Virus record (IMG/VR): IMGVR_UViG_3300050120_000238
Location: 1-26,024 of that record
Length of the DNA stretch: 26,024 bases
Reading direction: 5' to 3' (one strand)
Source of the DNA: a virus
Shown: piece after piece, positions 7,235-14,741 of the stretch
How positions within the stretch are numbered: the stretch's first letter is position 1
Layout of the letters: each line of letters opens with the position of its first letter
Notes under the pieces: model-generated
Told to the model about the DNA's origin: nothing
Seen by the model: only the letters and a program-made list of their open reading frames with translations
Databases searched by the model: none
Position numbers and translations under genes: made by a program

Positions 7235-7263
7235 CATATATTAATCAAAAAATCATTTTTCAA
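7235..7263 (-). promoter_or_regulatory. Sigma70-like promoter for the 45-44-62-regA-thyX block
   Basis: On the minus strand: TTGAAA (7263-7258), 17-nt spacer, TATATG (7240-7235), about 50 nt before the gp45 start. The -35 is part of an AATTGAAAAATGATTTTT element also found at 8707-8724. It overlaps the stop of the membrane-protein gene upstream. Confidence 0.5.
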
Positions 7264-7718
7264 TTAACATCTTTGGTCATTGGAGTAGGGGGCAAAATCG
7301 TGGGAGTTGGAGCAACCGGAGCGGGTAACGATGTAGTCGGTACGGGAACAGGCGGTTCCAGAGGAATTTGTGGGTTCTGGGGCGAAATGACATTCACGTC
7401 CATCTTTTTAGCGATCCACTGGCTAATCCAGTCTTTACCGTACATTTCCACTAAACCAAGTAAAGGCCATGCGGAAAAACCTGCCAGCATTAGGATTCCG
7501 TCCCGATATTCAAAAGTATGGGGGACAAAGCTACCGACAAAGTTTCCTACAAAGAAGGAAAGGAAAGAACTTGTGGCAAAACTGGTGAGTTTGAACGGGC
7601 GGTCTGATTTGACGTTTTGATAGACATAGGCGGCAATTCCACCAAAGGCAGACATGAATCCCGCTGCTAGGAACTCCATCACCTTTTCGTAGATGGTAAA
7701 TTGGGCATCAGTCATCAT
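7260..7718 (-). CDS. Three-span membrane protein, holin-like, with proline-rich tail
   Basis: A 152-residue protein with three probable membrane spans at residues ~14-33 (MEFLAAGFMSAFGGIAAYVY), ~46-65 (SFATSSFLSFFVGNFVGSFV) and ~73-92 (DGILMLAGFSAWPLLGLVEM). A soluble tail of about 60 residues follows, with residues ~112-147 very rich in Pro, Val and Thr. Three spans and a charged tail fit a class I holin, and phages often encode such proteins next to lysis genes, but no endolysin is in this window. The proline-rich end could be a flexible cytoplasmic or periplasmic spacer. It starts 5 nt after the stop of the other membrane protein, suggesting that the pair acts together. Membrane location is confident; the holin role is inferred. 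Confidence 0.65.
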   Translation of the reverse strand: MMTDAQFTIYEKVMEFLAAGFMSAFGGIAAYVYQNVKSDRPFKLTSFATSSFLSFFVGNFVGSFVPHTFEYRDGILMLAGFSAWPLLGLVEMYGKDWISQWIAKKMDVNVISPQNPQIPLEPPVPVPTTSLPAPVAPTPTILPPTPMTKDVN

Positions 7719-7723
7719 TTATT

Positions 7724-8059
7724 TCACCGGGTTTTTGGTCTAGTTCGTCGCACACCCCTATACTTATTGAACGTTTCCAAGATTGAAAGATTTACAAGGC
7801 TGGAAAAACATCCCCCTGCCAGAAAGAAAATCTTAAAAAATGGGGACGTTTGAAGAATGGTAGAAGGGTTTATTAGATGATTCCCGGCAGATGCGGCCTG
7901 TAGTAGGCCAACCATCATGATTCCGACTGTGATCATTTGTTCGCTATGTAGACCCCGTTTACACAGATGACGGAAGACAAATAGGGCTTTAATGAATAGT
8001 CCAGAACCAAAGACTAAAAACAACCAGTATTCAAAAGCTAGGGATTGAAAATCAAGCAT
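7724..8059 (-). CDS. Small multi-span membrane protein, possible holin partner
   Basis: A 111-residue protein with three hydrophobic segments: ~10-30 (YWLFLVFGSGLFIKALFVF), ~42-59 (MITVGIMMVGLLQAASAG) and ~74-92 (FFKIFFLAGGCFSSLVNL). It ends in a short basic tail (KYRGVRRTRPKTR), which by the positive-inside rule would be cytoplasmic. It is encoded directly upstream of the other three-span protein. Two adjacent small membrane proteins suggest a holin/antiholin or lysis-control pair, but no family was recognised. No strong Shine-Dalgarno precedes the ATG at 8059. It is the first gene of the minus-strand block and borders the 0.73-kb gene-poor island. Confidence 0.6.
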   Translation of the reverse strand: MLDFQSLAFEYWLFLVFGSGLFIKALFVFRHLCKRGLHSEQMITVGIMMVGLLQAASAGNHLINPSTILQTSPFFKIFFLAGGCFSSLVNLSILETFNKYRGVRRTRPKTR

Positions 8060-8129
8060 AGGGATAGATTCTTATTATTTTCGATTAGATTTACAGCTTA
8101 CTTAGATTTATTGTAAATTCTATTTTTAT

Positions 8130-8142
8130 TGTAATTATTACA
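8130..8142. repeat. 13-bp perfect palindrome
   Basis: TGTAAT-T-ATTACA, a symmetrical operator-like site about 70 bp upstream of the minus-strand membrane-protein gene. No binding protein is known. Confidence 0.4.
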
Positions 8143-8193
8143 TTTAACCATAGAAATATCTCTTTTATCCTCGTGGTTTTGACCTCTTTTAAT

Positions 8194-8201
8194 TATAAAT
8201 A
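8194..8201 (+). promoter_or_regulatory. Exact T4 late-promoter octamer
   Basis: TATAAATA on the plus strand, the exact T4 late consensus. The next plus-strand gene (8791) is nearly 600 bp away, so if active it would make a long leader or a separate non-coding transcript. In such AT-rich DNA a chance match is quite possible. Confidence 0.3.
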
Positions 8202-8228
8202 TAATCAATTTAATTAAGATTTAAAGGG

Positions 8229-8276
8229 ATTAATTTAAAAATAAGATCATAAAAAGAAGAATTAATTTAGAAATAA
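8229..8276. repeat. Pair of 16-bp direct repeats with 32-bp period
   Basis: ATTAATTTAAAAATAA (8229-8244) and ATTAATTTAGAAATAA (8261-8276) differ at one base and are spaced 32 bp start to start, about three helical turns, so both would face the same side of the DNA. They may be protein-binding iterons. Confidence 0.45.
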
Positions 8277-8558
8277 AAGAAGAAAAGTTAAAACCTATTC
8301 TTTAATTCAAAGAGAAAACTGTCTGGATTCTCTAATTCATTCTCTTTACCACTACCCATTGCTGTCTGGGAGATTATCCTTTAAAAGGAAATCTGGATTA
8401 CTAGATTGCTCTAACCCTTTATTGCTGCTCTGTCAGTCTTAGGGTTCAGGGGTACTTACTGCTTGATTTGGCGACCACCTGTTATCCTTGTTTCTCTATT
8501 TTTGATTCTCATCCTCATGAGAAACCTTGATTTCAATGAACCAGCAAACCCAAATCGT

Positions 8559-8675
8559 TCATTTATCAAGCGTGTTAGAGGATGGACTATCCCGCATTGG
8601 GTAGTCTTTTGGGAATAAATCTTTCAATTCCCACCACTGATCGATGTCGTGAATCAGAGTCACACGTTGCACCAC
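8559..8675 (-). pseudogene. Possible small gene or gene remnant in the island
   Basis: A 38-codon minus-strand frame starting at tandem GTG codons directly after an in-frame TAA. It reads QRVTLIHDIDQWWELKDLFP and on to PMRDSPSSNTLDK. The sequence has ordinary coding character (amphipathic, Trp/Asp/Lys-rich). There is no good Shine-Dalgarno. An overlapping frame on the same strand (8587-8715, 42 codons) starts with ATG in the recurring TTGAAAAATG element and has a hydrophobic start (MIFTQFIVILYTVSG), raising the possibility of a frameshifted gene. Neither was recognised. Confidence 0.25.
8585..8610 (+). terminator. Hairpin with short T-run inside the island
   Basis: GACTA(T)CCC, loop GCATT, GGGTAGTC, then TTTT: an 8-bp stem with one bulged T. 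It is a weak intrinsic-terminator candidate on the plus strand, followed at once by a second stem (GGGAAT 8611-8616 / ATTCCC 8627-8632). Confidence 0.35.
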
Positions 8676-8713
8676 TTACTGTATATAGTATCACAATAAA
8701 TTGGGTAAAAATC

Positions 8714-8724
8714 ATTTTTCAATT
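8714..8724 (-). repeat. Copy of the recurring AATTGAAAAAT element
   Basis: Reads AATTGAAAAAT on the minus strand and is followed by GATTTTT, as at the gp45 promoter (7255-7265). There is no good -10 at the expected spacing here, so promoter activity is uncertain. Confidence 0.4.
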
Positions 8725-8747
8725 GATTTTGTTTTTGAATTGAGTGG

Positions 8748-8754
8748 ATAAGTA
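8748..8754 (+). promoter_or_regulatory. Putative late promoter for the baseplate block
   Basis: ATAAGTA in the context GGATAAGTAAG, 36 nt before the gp6-like ATG. The same GCTAAGTAAG context occurs 38 nt before the gene at 18629, and both differ by one base from the CTAAATA boxes. Confidence 0.4.
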
Positions 8755-8790
8755 AGAAAAGAATAAGAATATCAAGGGCATAGACCACAA

Positions 8791-10575
8791 ATGGCAGAAT
8801 ATACAAGTCCCCAAAGCTACGACTTTGATGACCTCATGGACGGTTTTGTCCGCTATCTAAAGACACAGGACTATTGGAAAGACTATAATTTTGAAGGTGC
8901 GGGGCTGACTCAGCTAATGCGCCTGCTTTCCTACAACACGCAAACTCAGGCGTTGGAAAACAATTTTGTTATTTCCGAGCTATTTCCTGACTCCGCTCAG
9001 ATTCCGAACAATGTGGGTTCCTTCGCCTCATCGGTCCTGGGATATATTCCGGTCAATAAATCGGCTTCCCGGCTTTCCAATGTCACGATTACGGTCACGC
9101 CTAGCCCATCTGGCGATATCACGACCAATCTGGTTATGGATACGTCCATGCGGTTTTTTGCGGCCAAAGACGGGGCCAGTTACATCTTTTCCCCCGACAT
9201 GGCCTATCAGGCGGCGTTAAATGCGGACGGACTATGGGTGTTCAGTAATGTGACTCTGTTACAAGGAACCTGGGTTTCATCCACGTTCCTGGTCCAAAGT
9301 GCAGGCATTGAAAGTTACGAGTTGCCCAATGCAGACCTTGATTTGTCTACCATTCAGGTTCAGGTTTTCAGTTCATCCACCAGTACGTCCTATGATGTCT
9401 ACAACCGTTTTACCTCGGCACTTGACCTTGGACCCACGGCACAGGTCTTTTTCCTGCGTAAGAACCGTTCTGGCACGTACAGCATCGAATTTGGGGATGG
9501 CAAGTTAGCCAATGCACTTCCCTATGGGTCTGTGGTCCTGGTTTCCTATCTGGTGACTTCGGGCGATGCGGGCAATGAAATTCCCACGGTCACGGCGGCG
9601 TCGTCCATTTCGGGCCAGTTCAACATTGCGGTGACGGCTGATGATGTTTCCTATGGTGGTGGGGAACCGGAAGATATTGCTACGACCAAGTTCAATGCAC
9701 CATTGGCTTTTGAAAATCAAGGCAATGCAGTGACGGATGCCGATTATGTGTCCATCACACAGGAATTATTCCCAGATGCCGATTCGGTTGCTGCCTGGGG
9801 TGGGGAAAAGAATGATCCGCCCAAGTATGGATACGTCTACGTGGCTGTAAAACCCAAAGACGCTACCTCGCTATCAAGCGACCAACAAACGGCGCTCCTA
9901 GCCCTGCTACAGGCCCGCAATGTAGGTTCTATTACGCCCATCCTGGTTGATCCTCAATACGTCTACGTTCATATCATTTCGAACGTGCGTTACAACCCCA
10001 ACCAGACCGTTTTGACAACCACATCTTTGAAACAAAAAGTATCAGATTCAATTGCCAAATATAGCACGACGACTCTGGAACGATTCAATTCGGTTTTGAA
10101 TTTCTCTGATATTGGAGATTATATCAAGACAGTGGATCGTTCGATTAAGGGAAGTTCAAATGTTGTTCAATATGAACGTCAGTTTGTACCAGAACTAAAT
10201 GCTCCCTATGCCTATTCAATCAGTTTTGGTTGTCCGATTATCCCTGGATCGGTACAAATGACGGGCTTTCGTGTCGCGGATACGGACATCGGATATGTCT
10301 ATTCGGTTATTGATGATAGCGCTGGAAATCTCAGTTTGACCAAAACCAATGGAACCGCAACGATTGTCATGGCGACTAATTATGGAACCGTGAACTATAC
10401 GACTGGGGTAGTGGCATTGTCGGTATTCAACCCTTCCAGCTTACTTGGAACCTATGTGTCAATATTTGTGACGCCTACCGACGATGTAGATGAATACGTG
10501 GGTCCGCTTAACGCAATTATCGAAATAAGTAATATTGTCGTAAACCTAGAGATTAGTAATGTCCAATCCGTCTGA
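8791..10575 (+). CDS. 6: Baseplate wedge protein (gp6-like)
   Basis: A 594-residue homologue of T4 gp6 (660 residues), which dimerises between wedges to form the inner baseplate ring and belongs to the gpJ/baseplate_J-like group. The N-terminal block TSPQSYDFDDLMDGFVRYLKTQDYWKDYNFEG, with LMRLLSYNTQTQALENNFV, is characteristic of far-T4 gp6. The middle has FENQGNAVTDADYVSITQELFPD and KYGYVYVAVKPKD, both typical of the baseplate_J fold, followed by QKVSDSIAKYSTTTLERFNS. The Shine-Dalgarno AAGGG is 12 nt before the ATG, rather far. It overlaps the next gene by 17 nt. The assignment is confident at family level. Confidence 0.88.
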   Translation: MAEYTSPQSYDFDDLMDGFVRYLKTQDYWKDYNFEGAGLTQLMRLLSYNTQTQALENNFVISELFPDSAQIPNNVGSFASSVLGYIPVNKSASRLSNVTITVTPSPSGDITTNLVMDTSMRFFAAKDGASYIFSPDMAYQAALNADGLWVFSNVTLLQGTWVSSTFLVQSAGIESYELPNADLDLSTIQVQVFSSSTSTSYDVYNRFTSALDLGPTAQVFFLRKNRSGTYSIEFGDGKLANALPYGSVVLVSYLVTSGDAGNEIPTVTAASSISGQFNIAVTADDVSYGGGEPEDIATTKFNAPLAFENQGNAVTDADYVSITQELFPDADSVAAWGGEKNDPPKYGYVYVAVKPKDATSLSSDQQTALLALLQARNVGSITPILVDPQYVYVHIISNVRYNPNQTVLTTTSLKQKVSDSIAKYSTTTLERFNSVLNFSDIGDYIKTVDRSIKGSSNVVQYERQFVPELNAPYAYSISFGCPIIPGSVQMTGFRVADTDIGYVYSVIDDSAGNLSLTKTNGTATIVMATNYGTVNYTTGVVALSVFNPSSLLGTYVSIFVTPTDDVDEYVGPLNAIIEISNIVVNLEISNVQSV

Positions 10576-12571
10576 CCGCCTTGTCTATCAGCTTCCGCAT
10601 CACTTTCAAGAGGATTTTCCTCGTTTCATTGAATTTGTGCAGGCTTATTACGCGTGGTTATATCGGAATGGAGGATTTACTGAGGCAGAGATAACCTATC
10701 TGCGTGGGGAAGAAAATTGGTTCATTGATGATATAAGCAAATATTATGAAACGGGTGATCTACGTTATATCGCAAAAGGCGATGCAAGTCTAGAAACCCA
10801 GGCTATCATTAATGCCAGTAACCACAAGAATCCAGGCAAAGTGGCGACCGATTTGATGGGCGACTATCAATTGGATCGGGCTTTTGCGTTCTTTGAAACT
10901 TCTGATGGGTTTGCCTTGGAAATGGCTGATGGGGTCGATTTTCAGGCTCCCAAAACCAATCCGTCCTTCATTACATCCTGGTTTTCTGCCTTATCCTTTG
11001 TTGATCCGGGTCTGGTTGCCAATGGGGTAACTGTGGATAAAATGTTGTTGATTCGGCTCTTGAAGTTCATCTATTTGATTAAAGGAACTGCCAAATCAAT
11101 TGAAATATTTTTCAATATATTCCTGAATCTACCTGTTTCCATTTCTGATGGTTCGCTAACGCTCTTTAACCCAAAGGATAGAATCGCTATTTTAGACGAT
11201 AACTTTGTCCTGGATGGTAACATTTTTCTAAGGGATGATGATTATTACAATGAATTCACTTATGTTATTCAAGTCTATGACCCATCGGGGGTTTCTGATA
11301 GTGTTTTCAACAATTTCTACCTTAGATATATTCATCCTTCGGGCTTTAAAGCAGTACTTCAGAACACCTATGTACCGCCTTCAACACTACCTAATCCAGT
11401 TAATCTCATCGATGTAGAGAATGGATCAATCTATGATTCCTTTACTTTTGATCGAAATTCAGTTGCTTATTTGGTTGATACTGACAGAAACCTGAAAGAA
11501 GTAGGAATTAACCAACCTCGACTGTCCTATGATCCTTTGTATGCAACCCCGAAAGGCTGTATTTTCGAAGCCCAGTCAACTAATATGTTGCTAAAAAGCA
11601 ACGGATTTGACCAAACAGTATGGACTAAGACAGGCGGAACAATTGTTTCCGATACGTTTGCTGGAATTGATGGGAATACGACTGGCTGGAAATTGGTTGA
11701 AGGTGTCGGTGCAACCGCTAAATTTATTACTCAGACCGTTGCTGTTGCAATAGGAAAAGTGTGTAGTTTTTCAGTCTTTGTTCAGGCACAGGGTAGAACC
11801 TTTGTCCGCTTGTCATGCGATTCGACAACCTTCAATACTAGCGCTGTGAATGCTATTTTTGATATTCAAAATAATTTGATTATCTCAAAAAGTACACAGG
11901 TTACCGCAAAGATTACTCCTTATCGGGATGGTTGGTGCCGTGTAGATTTCTCGGCAACAAGCTTAAATACAACGCCTGCCGTGATGTCAATTTCATTAAT
12001 GTCTAATGGTACGACGACCGCATATCAAGGGAACGGAACATCTGGAATTCACCTATATGGTGCACAATTTGAATATGGTCCGGTGACTTCGCGCATTATT
12101 ACTACGACAACCTCAGAAACCCGTGATGATGAAATCTTGACCTTTATTACCGATGCTCCATGGTATACGGCTGGCGAAGGAACAATGACATTCAATCTGA
12201 TTCAACCTACCAATTTGGTTCTGGGTACGTTGGCTGAATTTCTGGATATTCAATCAGGTTCCTATATTCGCTTGAATATTGAATTAGGCACTATTAAATT
12301 CAATTGTTCTGATGGTAGAACAACTACCGGGATTCCTTCGGTTCCAGGAAGTGTCACTAAGATAGCAATTTCGTGGAATGCGGCAGGCCAATTTAGGTCC
12401 GCAATCAATGGAAATATTTCTGATGTATTAAGTGCTGCTATTTTCCAGGCAGATAATATCAACATTGGAAACAGTAGTGGATTGACTCGTAGCATTCAGG
12501 CCGTTGTTCAGGATGTTAACTATTATCCAGTATTAGCCACGAATGACAATCTCGTTTCGTTCACCAGCTAA
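10559..12571 (+). CDS. Baseplate wedge protein (gp7/gp8-like) fused to a carbohydrate-binding-type module
   Basis: A 670-residue two-part protein. Residues 1-~265 (LVYQLPHHFQEDFPRFIEFV, YAWLYRNGG, and LLIRLLKFIYLIKGTAKSIE followed by IFFNIF) match the 'PxFIxFLxxYYxWL...RSKGTxxSIxxFF' pattern of far-T4 baseplate wedge proteins encoded after gp6. From ~290 the sequence changes to a module known from many phage tail proteins: FTFDRNSVAYLVDTD, GCIFEAQSTNMLLKSNGFD, DGWCRVDFSATS and IHLYGAQFEYG. A second lectin/laminin-G-like beta domain lies at ~520-670 (GTMTFNLIQPTNLVLG). The N-terminal part would anchor in the wedge and the C-terminal part could bind surface sugars. It starts inside gp6. Whether it corresponds to gp7 or gp8 of T4 is not certain. 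Confidence 0.75.
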   Translation: MSNPSDRLVYQLPHHFQEDFPRFIEFVQAYYAWLYRNGGFTEAEITYLRGEENWFIDDISKYYETGDLRYIAKGDASLETQAIINASNHKNPGKVATDLMGDYQLDRAFAFFETSDGFALEMADGVDFQAPKTNPSFITSWFSALSFVDPGLVANGVTVDKMLLIRLLKFIYLIKGTAKSIEIFFNIFLNLPVSISDGSLTLFNPKDRIAILDDNFVLDGNIFLRDDDYYNEFTYVIQVYDPSGVSDSVFNNFYLRYIHPSGFKAVLQNTYVPPSTLPNPVNLIDVENGSIYDSFTFDRNSVAYLVDTDRNLKEVGINQPRLSYDPLYATPKGCIFEAQSTNMLLKSNGFDQTVWTKTGGTIVSDTFAGIDGNTTGWKLVEGVGATAKFITQTVAVAIGKVCSFSVFVQAQGRTFVRLSCDSTTFNTSAVNAIFDIQNNLIISKSTQVTAKITPYRDGWCRVDFSATSLNTTPAVMSISLMSNGTTTAYQGNGTSGIHLYGAQFEYGPVTSRIITTTTSETRDDEILTFITDAPWYTAGEGTMTFNLIQPTNLVLGTLAEFLDIQSGSYIRLNIELGTIKFNCSDGRTTTGIPSVPGSVTKIAISWNAAGQFRSAINGNISDVLSAAIFQADNINIGNSSGLTRSIQAVVQDVNYYPVLATNDNLVSFTS

Positions 12572-12575
12572 ATAA
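12568..12575 (+). promoter_or_regulatory. Putative late promoter for the fibre locus
   Basis: CTAAATAA overlaps the stop codon of the baseplate-fusion gene and ends 27 nt before the next ATG (12602), the same geometry as at 1540 and 19159. Confidence 0.45.
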
Positions 12576-12601
12576 TAAAAAGAATAATTGGGATTTACCA
12601 A

Positions 12602-12871
12602 ATGAATTATCAGCAACCGATGATTGCTCCTTATGGGTTTTATACCATTGGACCAGTAACATTTAATTTCACATCTTTCCTAACGATACCGTCTGGAACG
12701 ACTGATGAAAGGGCGGATGGCATAGATGACACTATCGCCCTTTTGCGTTTTAACACAGAAATTGATGGATTGGAAGTTAAAAACTCCACGGGTTGGACGC
12801 CACTTCTAACTGATAACAATAATACAAATAATGATGACGCGTTAATCATGGCTCTGGTTCTGGGAAGCTAA
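12602..12871 (+). CDS. Small fibre-locus protein
   Basis: An 89-residue protein beginning MNYQQPMIAPYGFYTIGPVT, with an acidic, Asn-rich end. The section DTIALLRFNTEIDGLEVKNSTGWTPL resembles the 'xALRYNTxxxxxExxxxxxWxxL' segment found in many small phage tail proteins and fibre N-termini, where it packs as a beta-hairpin domain. It is 3 nt upstream of the first large fibre gene. It may be a fibre-attachment or hinge protein. The family assignment is tentative. Confidence 0.6.
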   Translation: MNYQQPMIAPYGFYTIGPVTFNFTSFLTIPSGTTDERADGIDDTIALLRFNTEIDGLEVKNSTGWTPLLTDNNNTNNDDALIMALVLGS

Positions 12872-12874
12872 TAA

Positions 12875-14638
12875 ATGTCAAATAATACTAAACTTGTTAA
12901 TGCTTATGCCACGCCTGCGGATACAACCCGCACGCTCATCTATACGCCTGATATTCTAGCAGATTCGACCGTTATTCATGCTGGAACACTGAGCAATATT
13001 GATGATTTAAACAAACAACCTCACATGGTAACCCTGGAAGTTGAAGTTTCTTCTGGCGTCTTCAAAAAAATCGGTAATGAAATCATTGTCGAATACGGCA
13101 TTTCGGTGGCTGTTCCAAAGATTAATTTGGGGTTCGGACAGACCTTGTGGGCGACTTTATCCCAAGGAAACACAGTTGACATTTTCCTGAACGTTCTTCA
13201 GATTTTGAATGATGCTTCTGGTGATACGCCTGACGATACTGTTCTGGAACAACTAATTACCCATGAAAATAATGTAGCAAATCCCCATGCCGTCACGGCA
13301 ACTCAAGTCGGTCTTGGGAATGTAAACAATACGTCTGATGCAAACAAACCTGTTTCGTCGGCTCAATTGACGGCATTGAATGCTAAAGCAAACCTTTTAA
13401 CCACAACCTCTGCATCAGGTTCAATTTCCCTAGTTAATGTTAACACAGGTCAATTGAAATCGTTGGTGGCCGGAACTAATGTCACAATTACCGATACATC
13501 CGGTGTTTTAACGATTGCCGCAACAGGCGGCGGCGGGGGTTCTGGAACAGTGACTTCCGTTGCGTTGGCTCTCCCATCCATTTTTACCGTAAGTGGAAGT
13601 CCGGTTACGACAACAGGAACCCTAACTGCGGTCTTGGCTAATCAGGCTGCAAACTTGATTCTTGCCGGACCGACTTCAGGTACTGCAACTCCTACCTTTA
13701 GAGCATTGGATATCAGTGATATTCCTCTATGGGGTCAACCCAACGGTATTGCCCAGTTGGATGGTGGTGGTGGGTTGGTTCAACGTTTGAAATTGGCATC
13801 CAATGGTGATGCGGCTTTCATTCGTGATAATGAAGATTCAGGAAGTGGTAAAAACTCGTTCTTTTGTGCGTCGTTCGATTATACCAGTGCTGTTGTTTAT
13901 GCATTGTTGACCACACAGATTTACACGGCTACCCAAAGCTGGTCTGCCAGAATTGTAGGTATGTCGGTAACAGGTGCCGGTCTAATTGATATTACTGTTT
14001 ATCGTGTGATGAATGGTTCAACTCCGACTTATGGTCATATCAATAACGGTACTATTCCCGTTGTTTGTACCCATGGAACTGTTACTGCATCTGGTTATTA
14101 TGCCGTTGGTATTGCCATTAATAGTACTGCGGGGGCTAACTTTGGCGTTAGTAATTTCCTAGTCACTGAAGTCATGTTGAATAACAGTGCTGGCGATGGT
14201 CAATTACAAGGTTGGGATATTCAGCATGCCGCTAATTTATCAGCTTTGTCATCAACGGCTGATATGCCATTGGTTAAAGGTGCACGTAAATCGTTTGTGA
14301 CGGCTTTCCAATTGGCTAAACCGACTGCAAGTCAGATTATTACCTCACGTATTCCGGGTGGTATTTGGAGTATTCCGGTTGGTATTACTGAGGGTACAGC
14401 ATCATCGGATGTCGCTGCAACAGCTTCGACAACCTTTAATATAACTAAGGTAACTGCGACTGGAACATCAACCACAATTGGAACGATTGTATTTGCTGCG
14501 GCTGGTAAATCTGGAACGGTTTCAATTACGACCGCTGCGGTAGGTGCTGCGACAGATAAAATTCGTATTATTGCTCCGGCAACTGCCGATAGTACCTTAG
14601 CCAGTATTGACTTCTGTGTCCCATTTTTTGGTGGTTAA
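12875..14638 (+). CDS. Long tail-fibre protein with GLGNV repeat
   Basis: A 587-residue fibre. Residues 1-~110 form a domain shared with the fibre at 15835 (P-x-DTxRTLxYT, then GTLxNxD, Y-x-I-x-x-x-x-PKI, and QxNTVDxxxNxxxI), probably the virion-attachment domain. Next comes NPHAVTATQVGLGNVNNTSD, continuing ANKPVS, the repeat seen in all three fibres, and then a glycine run (TGGGGGSG) with a TVTSVAL...TGTLTAVL shaft segment often seen in phage fibres. The C-terminal ~250 residues are Gly/Ser/Thr-rich and lack an S74 motif, ending SIDFCVPFFGG. GGAAG lies 6 nt before the ATG. It is followed by the glycosyltransferase gene. It is probably a receptor-binding fibre of the baseplate periphery. Confidence 0.8.
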   Translation: MSNNTKLVNAYATPADTTRTLIYTPDILADSTVIHAGTLSNIDDLNKQPHMVTLEVEVSSGVFKKIGNEIIVEYGISVAVPKINLGFGQTLWATLSQGNTVDIFLNVLQILNDASGDTPDDTVLEQLITHENNVANPHAVTATQVGLGNVNNTSDANKPVSSAQLTALNAKANLLTTTSASGSISLVNVNTGQLKSLVAGTNVTITDTSGVLTIAATGGGGGSGTVTSVALALPSIFTVSGSPVTTTGTLTAVLANQAANLILAGPTSGTATPTFRALDISDIPLWGQPNGIAQLDGGGGLVQRLKLASNGDAAFIRDNEDSGSGKNSFFCASFDYTSAVVYALLTTQIYTATQSWSARIVGMSVTGAGLIDITVYRVMNGSTPTYGHINNGTIPVVCTHGTVTASGYYAVGIAINSTAGANFGVSNFLVTEVMLNNSAGDGQLQGWDIQHAANLSALSSTADMPLVKGARKSFVTAFQLAKPTASQIITSRIPGGIWSIPVGITEGTASSDVAATASTTFNITKVTATGTSTTIGTIVFAAAGKSGTVSITTAAVGAATDKIRIIAPATADSTLASIDFCVPFFGG

Positions 14639-14658
14639 TAATACTCTTTAATTTAACA

Positions 14659-14666
14659 CTAAATAT
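14659..14666 (+). promoter_or_regulatory. Putative late promoter before the glycosyltransferase
   Basis: CTAAATAT, 73 nt before the glycosyltransferase ATG. A TTAAATA at 14694-14700, 38 nt before the ATG, is an alternative. If the second is used, the transcript would start at or just after the GGAG ribosome-binding site, so the two choices have different consequences for translation. Confidence 0.4.
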
Positions 14667-14702
14667 AGAGGAATACCCTTCCTCGAAAAACAGTTAAATA
14701 AT

Positions 14703-14741
14703 GGAGATTCCAAGGGACATAATCCCTTGGGAAACTAAATG
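14703..14741 (+). promoter_or_regulatory. Hairpin-spaced ribosome-binding site of the glycosyltransferase gene
   Basis: GGAG (14703-14706) lies 32 nt from the ATG, far too distant for a normal site. Between them is a perfect 8-bp stem (CCAAGGGA 14710-14717, loop CATAA, TCCCTTGG 14723-14730), extendable by T-G and T-A pairs to 14708-14732. With the hairpin folded, GGAG is about 7 nt from the ATG. This matches the structure known for T4 gene 38. No other Shine-Dalgarno precedes the start. Confidence 0.6.

Larger units (their letters stand above)
8060..8790. other. Gene-poor, AT-rich, structured intergenic island
   Basis: About 730 bp between the divergent replication/membrane block and the baseplate block, with no convincing long gene on either strand. 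The left part (8060-8310) is very AT-rich. It holds a perfect 13-bp palindrome (8130-8142), a TATAAATA box (8194-8201) and two 16-bp direct repeats 32 bp apart (8229-8244, 8261-8276). The right part (8310-8660) is less AT-rich and holds several hairpins (8371-8394, 8506-8523, 8585-8606, 8611-8632) and short open frames on the minus strand. I looked for a tRNA T-loop or cloverleaf on both strands and found none. It may combine promoters, a structured transcript, a remnant gene or an origin; the role is unknown. Confidence 0.6.

Noticed and set aside
7069-7620. 183-residue plus-strand open frame
   Set aside because: It lies antisense to gp45 and the membrane-protein gene, has no ribosome-binding site and shows low-complexity Gly/Val and basic composition. 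It is a shadow frame.
8310-8700. Possible tRNA or tmRNA in the gene-poor island
   Set aside because: Segments resembling a D-arm and one TTCAATTC loop were seen, but none has a complementary T-stem, acceptor stem or anticodon arm on either strand.
13531-13543. Glycine-codon run (GGCGGCGGCGGGG) as a phase-variable tract
   Set aside because: It is short and encodes a glycine linker common in fibres; no evidence of slippage.
14668-14684. GAGGAA/TTCCTC hairpin as terminator of the fibre gene
   Set aside because: The 6-bp stem is followed by GAAAAA rather than a T-run, so it cannot act as an intrinsic terminator on the plus strand.
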